Positions 1 through 5,269 of a stretch of 5,269 nucleotides of DNA are shown piece by piece. The notes under the pieces are model-generated. The model was not told where the DNA came from and did not search any database. It saw only the letters and a program-made list of their open reading frames with translations. The number at the start of each line of letters is the position of its first letter. Positions within the stretch are counted from its first letter, which is position 1. Both the position numbers and the translations under genes were made by a program. The stretch spans positions 10,780 through 16,048 of the forward strand of contig JALOPK010000085.1 in NCBI GenBank assembly GCA_025453925.1, in the 5' to 3' direction. This DNA comes from Candidatus Eiseniibacteriota bacterium. Its GTDB lineage: Bacteria > JAFGKV01.

Positions 1-781
1 TCCCCCAGATGTCTCCCGCTACCTCGAGGGCGTCGGCACCGGGCGCGACACCACCCAGCAGGGGCAGGACAATACCCCACGCTATCACGCCTCCGATGGT
101 AATGAGCGCTGCTATGGGGAGATCCACGATGTAGCCGACCGCGATCAACGCAGGGCTCATGTCAGCGCCGACGTAGAGTGCCCGCTGCCCGAGGGAGGTC
201 GCCCACTCGACCGTTCCCCTCACCAGCTTCACGCCGCTCACAAGGAGTTTGAACACCGTGCCCGTCAACAGGCCCAGCGCGATCGCCTTCACGCCGGCGC
301 CGCCCTTCTCTCCGGTGATGAGCACCTCGGCGCAGGCGATCCCCTCTGGATAGGTAAGATCCGGGCGCTCGACAATGAGGGCGCGCCGCATCGGGATCAT
401 GAACACAATGCCCAGCAGGCCTCCGAGCAGGGCGATGAGGGTAGTGGGTACGAACTTGAAGTCCTGCCATGCGCCGACAAGGACGAGAGCGGGCACCGTG
501 AAGACGATTCCTGCCGCGAGGCTCTCGCCGGCGGACGCCATCGTCTGTACGATGTTGTTCTCGAGGATGCTGCCCCGTCGGAACACACCCCTCAGAATTG
601 CCATGCTGATGACGGCAGCCGGAATCGAGGCACTGACCGTCATGCCGGCATACAGGCCAAGGTACGCATTGGCTGCCCCCATGATAACGGAGAGGACGAT
701 GCCGAGGGAGACTGCTGCAATACTGGTCTCTCGGTCCTCGCGTCTCGCGGTAGTGCGCCTTTGGCGGTGGTGGTTGGTCAC
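1..781 (-). CDS. OPT-family oligopeptide transporter, N-terminal part (3' end outside window)
   Basis: The minus-strand frame is open from the GTG at 781 to the window edge and gives 260 residues. It matches the prokaryotic OPT (oligopeptide transporter) family, inner-membrane proteins that import peptides or metal chelates by cation symport. Family hallmarks seen are GAANAYLGLYAGMTVSAS at residues 35-52 followed by IPAAVISMAILR, ENNIVQTMASAGES at 74-87, TYPEG at 143-147 before ACAEVL, and a segment around 200-222 ending GYIVD. Hydrophobic membrane segments lie near residues 21-43, 45-63, 88-104, 112-130, 164-182 and 209-245. The first 20 residues are polar and Arg-rich, as expected for a cytoplasmic tail. 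The GTG start is chosen because GGGAG sits 7 nt upstream and the next in-frame stop upstream (821-823) leaves no ATG. The family is usually about 550-700 residues, so over half lies outside the window. It starts 39 bp after the MshEN-DnaA gene, so co-transcription is likely. The substrate cannot be told. Family assignment is confident; the start is fairly confident. Confidence 0.93.
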   Translation of the reverse strand, partial: MTNHHRQRRTTARREDRETSIAAVSLGIVLSVIMGAANAYLGLYAGMTVSASIPAAVISMAILRGVFRRGSILENNIVQTMASAGESLAAGIVFTVPALVLVGAWQDFKFVPTTLIALLGGLLGIVFMIPMRRALIVERPDLTYPEGIACAEVLITGEKGGAGVKAIALGLLTGTVFKLLVSGVKLVRGTVEWATSLGQRALYVGADMSPALIAVGYIVDLPIAALITIGGVIAWGIVLPLLGGVAPGADALEVAGDIWG

Positions 782-788
782 GGTCTTG

Positions 789-793
789 CTCCC
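789..793 (-). promoter_or_regulatory. Ribosome binding site deciding the GTG start of the OPT gene
   Basis: On the minus strand GGGAG lies 7 nt before the GTG at 781. It supports this non-ATG start. No ATG occurs in the frame until residue 34, which is already inside the first conserved membrane segment. A nearby ATG at 795-793 is in another frame and stops after five codons. Confidence 0.6.
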
Positions 794-820
794 ATGGTAC
801 CCTCGTCCTTGCTGATAGGG

Positions 821-2017
821 CTACGTGCGCATCAGCGTCAGGTGTCTCCGAATCGCGTCGATTGTGGGCTTCTCGCCGCTGATGGCGAGGCGAAGGGAGA
901 GGTTGCGGAGCGTGCCCTCCAGATACCGGATGTCGTCCGGCAATTCCCGGGCCAACTCGCCGATGAGCGCGTCGGGAAGCCTGGCTTCCGATGCCTTCTG
1001 CTTGGCCATGATGATCGCCGTCTTCAATGCGACGCTGGCGGTCCCCACGTGGACCGTGGCGCCGGTTGAGAACTGCGACCGGATTTCATCCAGCAGCACA
1101 TCGAGCTCCTCCAGCGGCCGGTCGCTGGTTGCCGCAACCTGCTTTCCCTGCGCGCAGAGAAGTCGGAACAGCTTTGCGAATTCCTGCTGCACTCCGCGAT
1201 GGCGTGCCAGGAACTGGATGTCGTCGAGAAGCAGGAGATCGGCTCGCTGGTATCGGGAATGGAACTGCTCCACCGACTTGGTCTCGATGGCTTCTGTCAG
1301 TTCGTGTTCCACTTCCGTGGCCGGGAGCCACGCCAGACAGCGGGAAGGATCCCGGGCCAGGGCGCGATTGCCGATGGCGCACAGCAAGTGGGTCTTGCCA
1401 TGACCGACTTCGCCGTAGATGAGCAGCGGGTTTCTCGCCGTCCCCGGATACTCGGCAGCCTCTTCGGCCGCAAGGTAGGTCGTTCGGTTGGCGTCGCCCA
1501 CCACGAAGGTCTCGAAGGAGAGATTCGGCGGCGGCTGAGGGAACACGGGCATCGCTGCGGTGACTTCAGGCGCGAAGGCGACCTCAGCGCCGTAGTGGAG
1601 AGAAATCGCCCGACTCAATGTGTCGCGGGGGCACAGAACCGGGCGAACCCGCCGCCGCAGGAACGCCGATATCGCCTGGACCGCACGGTCGTTCATGGGA
1701 TTGGCGAATGCCACCGTTACCTGGTCGAACGAGGCGCCTATAGGCATGGCCTGGTACTGGTGCGCCATGGACGAGGGGATCAAACCAACGATGTCAGCGC
1801 TGATCTTGCAGTCTGCAAGGGTAGGTTGCAGGCGTGCATAGTGCCGTGCAAGCAGCGGCAGGAGAATGCTCTCCTCGACGAAGCCGAGTTCCACCAGAGT
1901 GTTGCCGAGGATTTGGCCCGTGCGGCGCTGGTGATGGAGAGCCTCCTTCAACTGATGCTCGGTGATCACCCTTTCCTCCACCAGCATTGTCCCGAGGCGC
2001 TTTCGTTCCTGTTTCAT
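821..2017 (-). CDS. MshEN (GspE/PilB N-terminal)-DnaA-like AAA+ fusion protein
   Basis: This is a complete 398-residue cytoplasmic protein with two modules. Residues 6-143 form an MshEN/T2SSE N-terminal domain, a module that binds cyclic di-GMP in several type II secretion and type IV pilus ATPases. Two 24-residue motifs (7-30, starting RLG and ending Q; 36-59, starting ILG and ending H) are separated by 5 residues, the family's spacing. After a short Pro-rich linker (158-164), residues 165-395 match DnaA domain III: LSFETFVVG at 166-174, Walker A GEVGHGKT at 202-209, Walker B LLLLDDIQFL at 261-270, sensor I ATSDRP at 296-301, and sensor II Arg364 in DDIRYLEG. The arginine-finger position (SRF in DnaA) reads SQF at 314-316. 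The protein ends right after the AAA+ lid, so DnaA domain IV, the DNA-binding helix-turn-helix, is absent. No secretion ATPase core is present. The ATG at 2017 is chosen because GGAG lies 9 nt upstream and the MshEN motif begins at once. A longer in-frame start at 2152 would add 45 residues with no domain character and run across the likely promoter. Role unknown; a regulatory ATPase is likeliest. Confidence 0.9.
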   Translation of the reverse strand: MKQERKRLGTMLVEERVITEHQLKEALHHQRRTGQILGNTLVELGFVEESILLPLLARHYARLQPTLADCKISADIVGLIPSSMAHQYQAMPIGASFDQVTVAFANPMNDRAVQAISAFLRRRVRPVLCPRDTLSRAISLHYGAEVAFAPEVTAAMPVFPQPPPNLSFETFVVGDANRTTYLAAEEAAEYPGTARNPLLIYGEVGHGKTHLLCAIGNRALARDPSRCLAWLPATEVEHELTEAIETKSVEQFHSRYQRADLLLLDDIQFLARHRGVQQEFAKLFRLLCAQGKQVAATSDRPLEELDVLLDEIRSQFSTGATVHVGTASVALKTAIIMAKQKASEARLPDALIGELARELPDDIRYLEGTLRNLSLRLAISGEKPTIDAIRRHLTLMRT

Positions 2018-2026
2018 CCCTTGCTG

Positions 2027-2030
2027 CTCC
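2027..2030 (-). promoter_or_regulatory. Ribosome binding site for the MshEN-DnaA gene
   Basis: GGAG on the minus strand is 9 nt before the ATG at 2017. A further AAGGG abuts the ATG but is too close to serve. This site decides between the ATG at 2017 and the upstream in-frame ATG at 2152. Confidence 0.5.
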
Positions 2031-2083
2031 GATGCACATCTCGATGGGGGAACCGGCCAGTGGTGTGTCGACCATTGCACATG

Positions 2084-2106
2084 CCGGGTTCTTCTATCAG
2101 ACCCGG
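2084..2106. repeat. Inverted repeat overlapping the candidate promoter (possible operator)
   Basis: CCGGGT at 2084-2089 and ACCCGG at 2101-2106 are perfect 6-bp inverted arms separated by 11 bp. One arm lies in the -35/-10 spacer and the other just after the -10 hexamer, so a dimeric repressor bound here would block the promoter. With only six bases per arm in GC-rich DNA it could be chance. Confidence 0.35.
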
Positions 2107-2119
2107 TGTCAAAAGTCAA
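2091..2119 (-). promoter_or_regulatory. Candidate sigma70-type promoter for the MshEN-DnaA/OPT unit
   Basis: On the minus strand TTGACT (2119-2114, five of six matches to TTGACA) is followed after 17 nt by TAGAAG (2096-2091, four of six matches to TATAAT). Initiation would be near 2084, leaving a leader of about 65 nt before the ATG at 2017. A second TTGACA (2112-2107) overlaps the spacer but has no suitable -10 at the right distance. The location downstream of the protease terminator and upstream of the fusion gene fits. The -10 match is only moderate. Confidence 0.4.
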
Positions 2120-2184
2120 GAGGCGCAATGTGGGCACGCGCCCCGTTCGCACGATCTACGGGTACTTCTCGGGGACAAAGCGAA

Positions 2185-2215
2185 GGCACCCCGGCCGGAT
2201 CCCGGCCGGGGTGCC
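2185..2215 (-). terminator. Hairpin terminator behind the S8 protease gene
   Basis: GGCACCCCGGCCGG (2185-2198) and CCGGCCGGGGTGCC (2202-2215) form a perfect 14-bp stem with a 3-nt loop. It lies 15 nt after the protease stop codon. In the minus-strand transcript it is followed by TTCGCTTTG, a weak U-rich tract, so termination by this hairpin is likely though not textbook. The plus-strand exit has no T run, so it should act on the minus strand. Confidence 0.75.
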
Positions 2216-2230
2216 CGTATGTGGCGGGAA

Positions 2231-5200
2231 CTACCGCAGAACGATCATTCGCTGGGTCGCCTGGTCGGTGCCTGCGACGATCCGCGCGAAGTAGGTACCC
2301 GCCGCGACGGGCCGATGGTCCCGGTCCCGCCTATCCCACATCGCCGAATGAGTGCCCGCGTCCAGAACGCGGTCGATGATCGTAGCGACCTCTCTGCCCA
2401 TGATGTCGTAGATGGCCAGAGAGACCGGAGACTTCTCTGGTAGATCGAATCTGATGGTCGTCTCGTCGGTCATCGGGTTGGGGGCGCTCTGATGGAACTC
2501 AAACGTGAAGGAGATCGGCTTCGGCGGTCCGAAGGCCAGGGCCGCGCCGACTCCTCCGGTCACACTCAGCGTGTAGGAACTCGTCGCTCCGTTGTACCCA
2601 TCGACAAAGAGATAGTAGCGGCCAGTCGTTGCCGAGTAGCTCCCGGTCTCGGGATTCGAGGTGGAATAGCCGCGGGCAACCTCGGTCAGGCCGGAGTTGT
2701 ACAGGAACCAGTCGAGATCAACGGAGCTGCCGATGGCCAGCGAGATGTTCACCGTGCCCGCAGTCGTGACGTCGAAGTAGAACCAGTCGTCATCGGTGCT
2801 TGACGAGATGGAGCCAGACACGGTGACCCCCGAGCCGACAGGACCATCACTCGTCCCGGAGTCGTTGTTTGGTTCGCTCTCCGCGGTGATGTAGCTCACT
2901 CCGCTGCTTCCCGTCACGCTGATGTCGTCGAAGGCCATGCCGTCGGTGGTCATCGGGTAGTCGTCATACTGCTGGAACTTGACCACGAAGGTGCTGGTCA
3001 GGCTCAGGCCGGCGGTGGCCGCCAACTGGTCCACGTCAAGCGTGAACTGGTTCCAGGTGTTGTCGGTGTAGGAGGCGCCCGCGAGGCTGTAGACCTTGGT
3101 GAAGGTACTGCCGCCGTTGCTGGAGAAGTAGACCCCGTCATTGGTCTGGGTCTCGTCGTTGAAGTCCTTCCACCAGAACGACAGAGTTGCCTGGGTGTAG
3201 CCCGCCAGATTGAGGCGCAGCCAGGCAACGTTCTGCGAGTAGCCGCCGCTGGTGGCGTCGTCCATGCACATGTGGTACGAGCCGCCGTGCGGGGTGTTGG
3301 TGGTCAGCAGCCTGACGCGCCCGTTGTTGTTGGAGCTGGTGGACCAGTACTGGTCGACAGCCCCGGTCTCGAAGCCCGTGCTGTACGGCAGCGTGGCATA
3401 GGTCGCCCCGGAGACCTGGATGGTGAAGTTGGCGTTGCTGATGTCGTTAGTGGCAGAGGCCGCGGCATCAGAGACCCGCACGCGGCCCTGGGTGGTCGCG
3501 GTCGACGGAACCGTCCACGCCTGGGAACCGTCATTGGGAGTGGAACTGGTGATAGTAGTCCAATTCACTCCCGCGTTGGTCGAGTACTCCAGCATCACGT
3601 TGGCGATGGTGCCGGTGGACGTCCACGTGATGGTGTAACTGGCGCCGCCGGTGAGGGTCTCGCCTCCGTTCGGGGCCGTGACCGTCACGCTGTTCGTCAC
3701 GGGCAACTGGATGGTGAAGTTCGCGTTGCTGACGTCGTTGGTTGCTGCGTTGGCTGCATCTGAGACGCGCACACGCCCTTGGCTGGTGGCCGATGACGGC
3801 ACAGTCCACGCCTGGGAGCCATCGTTGGTCGTAGAGCTGGTGATGGTCGTCCACGAGGAACCGGCATTCGTGGAGTATTCCAGCTTCACGTTGGCGATGC
3901 TGCCGGTGGACGTCCACGTGATGGTGTAACTGGCGCCGCCGGTGAGGGTCTCGCCTCCGTTCGGGGCCGTGACCGTCACGCTGTTCGCCGGCCCGCCGCC
4001 GCCGACTGCCGCGGCTGCGTCGACCATGCCATAGCCGGTGTAACGATCCCACCCGGCGCCTGATTCGACGCTGCTGACATCCTGGGCGGTGGTCACCAGC
4101 CGGTCCCGGATCTGGGCGTTGGTGAATGATGAGTTGGCCGACTTGATGAGGGCGCACACGCCGGCCGCATACGGCGTCGCGCACGAGGTTCCGTTGAACC
4201 ACTTGGAGTAGTTGCCGGAGTCGTAGCCGCCGCTCCCGCTGATATCAGTGGTCGGCAGGATGGTCGGGGCGATAACGTCTACGGCACCTGCGGCATTCTG
4301 GGTCGTGGTTCCGTAATTGGATCCCCACCAGCGCTCGCCGTCGCACGTGTAGCCGTTGGGATCGGTGTTGACGCCAGGATTCACTTCGCTGGAGCTGCTG
4401 CTGCTGCGCTTGCGCTCACCGCATGGAGATGCGGCGCCGACGCCGATCACGTAGGAGTTGATCGCGGGATAGCTGATGGTCGAGCTGTTCTCGTTGCCGG
4501 TGGCAGCCAGAATGGTGCAGCCTTTGTTGTAGGCGTACAGGATCGCATTGTCGGTGGCCGTGTCACTCGATATGGCCGCCCCGAGACTCATGCTGATGAC
4601 GTGCGCGCCGTTGTCTCCGGCATAATAGAGCGCATTTTGGATCGCGGAGAAGTACATGGAGCCATCGCTGGAGGCGACCTTCAGGGGCATGATCTTGCAG
4701 TTGGCAGCGATGCCAGCGGCACCGACGCTGTTGTTCACCTTGGAGGCGACAACGCCTGCGCAGCACGTGCCATGGCCGGCTTCCGCACTGTTATCCATGG
4801 GATTGCTGTCATTGTCGCCGTAGTCGTAGCCCGTGACCAAGGTGAGATCCGGGTGCGCGGTGTCCACCCCGCTGTCAATGATGGCGACGATGACCGTCGA
4901 GCTGCCGTAGCCCTGACTCCCGTCCCAGGCTGCGTGGGCGTTGGCATCGAAGCCGACGGTTCCCACAGCCGAACCAGCCTCGTGCGAGCCGGCGCTCCAG
5001 TTGAAGGAGAGCATCTGAGCCGTGTTGTTGTGCCCCCAATGCATGGAATGGAGCGGATCGGTTGGTACTGCGGCGGGGACCGCTCGCCAATCCGGCGAGG
5101 CCGCCTCAATGTTCTCGTCATCCGCGAATGCCCTTGCAACAGCGAGGGGATCCTGCGCTGGATCGATCTCGACCATGAACCACCGGTCGACTCCGATTCT

Positions 5201-5269
5201 GGCCTGCAGGTCCGCATCCTTGAGGCGGTCATACGGTTTGACCAGTCGCGTCGCGCCGAAGCGGCCGCA
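2231..5269 (-). CDS. Secreted multidomain subtilisin-like S8 serine protease (5' end outside window)
   Basis: There are 1012 visible residues; the frame stays open to the right edge, so the signal peptide and true start are missing. The first visible ATG (5176) is internal, because residues before it continue a typical S8 propeptide (about 1-65). The catalytic domain (about 80-425) has Asp132 in AIIDSGVD (codon 4874-4876), His166 in AGHGT (4772-4774), oxyanion Asn259 in AATGNEN (4493-4495) and Ser362 in NGTSCATP (4184-4186), so it should be active. Next come two near-identical 93-residue Ig-like/Kre9-KNH-type modules (429-521 and 526-618), a MAM/LamG-like jelly-roll domain starting near STGFETG (about 620-787), a PPC (pre-peptidase C-terminal) domain starting ESEPNND (about 796-906), and a FlgD-like/T9SS type A sorting-like domain (927-1012: APNPM, LAIYDIMGREV, GTYFARI, ending QRMIVLR). 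The expected role is degradation of extracellular proteins, on the cell surface or released. A Ser-rich insert lies between Asn259 and Ser362. Its stop is followed by a terminator hairpin. Family and layout are confident; the secretion route is inferred. Confidence 0.95.
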   Translation of the reverse strand, partial: CGRFGATRLVKPYDRLKDADLQARIGVDRWFMVEIDPAQDPLAVARAFADDENIEAASPDWRAVPAAVPTDPLHSMHWGHNNTAQMLSFNWSAGSHEAGSAVGTVGFDANAHAAWDGSQGYGSSTVIVAIIDSGVDTAHPDLTLVTGYDYGDNDSNPMDNSAEAGHGTCCAGVVASKVNNSVGAAGIAANCKIMPLKVASSDGSMYFSAIQNALYYAGDNGAHVISMSLGAAISSDTATDNAILYAYNKGCTILAATGNENSSTISYPAINSYVIGVGAASPCGERKRSSSSSSEVNPGVNTDPNGYTCDGERWWGSNYGTTTQNAAGAVDVIAPTILPTTDISGSGGYDSGNYSKWFNGTSCATPYAAGVCALIKSANSSFTNAQIRDRLVTTAQDVSSVESGAGWDRYTGYGMVDAAAAVGGGGPANSVTVTAPNGGETLTGGASYTITWTSTGSIANVKLEYSTNAGSSWTTITSSTTNDGSQAWTVPSSATSQGRVRVSDAANAATNDVSNANFTIQLPVTNSVTVTAPNGGETLTGGASYTITWTSTGTIANVMLEYSTNAGVNWTTITSSTPNDGSQAWTVPSTATTQGRVRVSDAAASATNDISNANFTIQVSGATYATLPYSTGFETGAVDQYWSTSSNNNGRVRLLTTNTPHGGSYHMCMDDATSGGYSQNVAWLRLNLAGYTQATLSFWWKDFNDETQTNDGVYFSSNGGSTFTKVYSLAGASYTDNTWNQFTLDVDQLAATAGLSLTSTFVVKFQQYDDYPMTTDGMAFDDISVTGSSGVSYITAESEPNNDSGTSDGPVGSGVTVSGSISSSTDDDWFYFDVTTAGTVNISLAIGSSVDLDWFLYNSGLTEVARGYSTSNPETGSYSATTGRYYLFVDGYNGATSSYTLSVTGGVGAALAFGPPKPISFTFEFHQSAPNPMTDETTIRFDLPEKSPVSLAIYDIMGREVATIIDRVLDAGTHSAMWDRRDRDHRPVAAGTYFARIVAGTDQATQRMIVLR
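3416..3694 (-). repeat. Second copy of tandem 291-bp module in the protease
   Basis: This encodes the second Kre9/KNH-like beta module (visible residues 526-618). It begins NSVTVTAPNGGETLTGG and ends NANFTIQ, and matches the first copy at 83 of 93 residues. The offset between copies is exactly 291 bp (97 codons). The stretch 3610-3696 is identical base for base to 3901-3987. Confidence 0.92.
3707..3985 (-). repeat. First copy of tandem 291-bp module in the protease
   Basis: This encodes the first Kre9/KNH-like module (visible residues 429-521), directly after the catalytic domain. It has the same start and end motifs as the second copy and ten residue differences from it, clustered in the C-terminal two thirds. 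Such modules are usually surface-binding or spacer domains. Confidence 0.92.
4325..4426 (-). other. Ser/Cys-containing insert in the S8 catalytic domain
   Basis: Between the oxyanion Asn and the catalytic Ser, the protease carries an extra surface segment of about 34 residues. It starts PCGERKR, continues with six serines (4388-4405, five AGC codons and one TCC), passes through VNPGVNTDPNGYTCDG, and ends before WWGSNYG. Two cysteines bracket it and could form a disulfide. Asp/Asn-rich turns could bind calcium; both ideas are inference. Confidence 0.6.

Noticed and set aside
375-815. 146-codon open frame on the plus strand
   Set aside because: It is antisense to the OPT transporter, whose conserved motifs are unmistakable on the minus strand; the plus-strand product resembles nothing.
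821-2017. Annotation as a replication initiator DnaA or as a secretion ATPase GspE/PilB
   Set aside because: DNA-binding domain IV and the arginine finger of DnaA are missing, and no GspE/PilB core motifs (Asp and His boxes, tetracysteine) are present.
2101-2112. TTGACA at 2112-2107 (minus) as the -35 of the main promoter
   Set aside because: It is a perfect -35 match, but the sequence 16-18 nt downstream (AACCCG region) is not a -10 element; the overlapping TTGACT gives a better pair.
2018-2152. 45-residue N-terminal extension of the MshEN-DnaA protein
   Set aside because: The extension has no domain character, its ATG has no clear ribosome binding site, and it would overlap the candidate promoter. 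The ATG at 2017 has GGAG and begins just before the MshEN motif.
1199-2443. 414-codon open frame on the plus strand
   Set aside because: It lies antisense to the MshEN-DnaA gene and the end of the protease, crosses the terminator and promoter, and its translation is Arg/His-rich without any recognisable motif. It is a GC-driven shadow.
3531-4202. 223-codon minus-strand frame rich in Arg, His and Gln with internal repeats
   Set aside because: It is an alternative frame of the protease catalytic end and tandem modules; the repetition simply mirrors the real repeats.
5261-5268. NotI site GCGGCCGC at the window's right end, possibly a vector junction
   Set aside because: The protease frame runs through it into a credible propeptide sequence (RFGATRLVKPYDRL), and such sites are not rare in high-GC genomes. 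Only the last few bases remain uncertain.

Overview
The window is high-GC bacterial DNA, and every gene I can support is on the minus strand. In the direction of transcription, from the right edge to the left, there are three genes. The first is a large multidomain subtilisin-like (S8) secreted protease whose 5' end lies outside the window. The second is a complete 398-residue protein that joins an MshEN/GspE-type N-terminal domain to a DnaA-like AAA+ ATPase domain. The third is the N-terminal 260 residues of an OPT-family oligopeptide transporter that runs off the left edge. An extracellular protease with tandem Kre9/KNH-like modules, a jelly-roll domain, a PPC domain and a FlgD-like/T9SS-type C-terminal domain is typical of uncultivated FCB-group or neighbouring phyla (Eisenbacteria, Latescibacteria and similar). 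That placement is an inference from domain style, and no taxonomic marker gene is present.

Layout: positions 1-781 hold the OPT transporter fragment (start codon GTG at 781). A 39-bp gap (782-820) carries its ribosome binding site. Positions 821-2017 hold the MshEN-DnaA fusion. Positions 2018-2230 are the only real intergenic region. It contains a candidate sigma70-type promoter for the fusion gene, a small inverted repeat overlapping that promoter, and a strong 14-bp-stem hairpin just behind the protease stop codon. Positions 2231-5269 hold the protease.

The hairpin and promoter between 2091 and 2215 suggest that the protease is one transcription unit and that the fusion gene plus the OPT transporter form a second. 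A secreted protease next to an oligopeptide importer would fit peptide scavenging, but that link is inferred only from proximity.

The most unusual item is the fusion protein. Its N-terminus keeps the 24-5-24 residue spacing of the cyclic-di-GMP-binding MshEN motif pair. It is followed by a DnaA domain III homologue with good Walker A, Walker B and sensor residues. The position matching the DnaA arginine finger is glutamine, and the DNA-binding domain IV is absent. It could be a second-messenger-responsive DnaA/Hda-like regulator, but its function is not known from the sequence.
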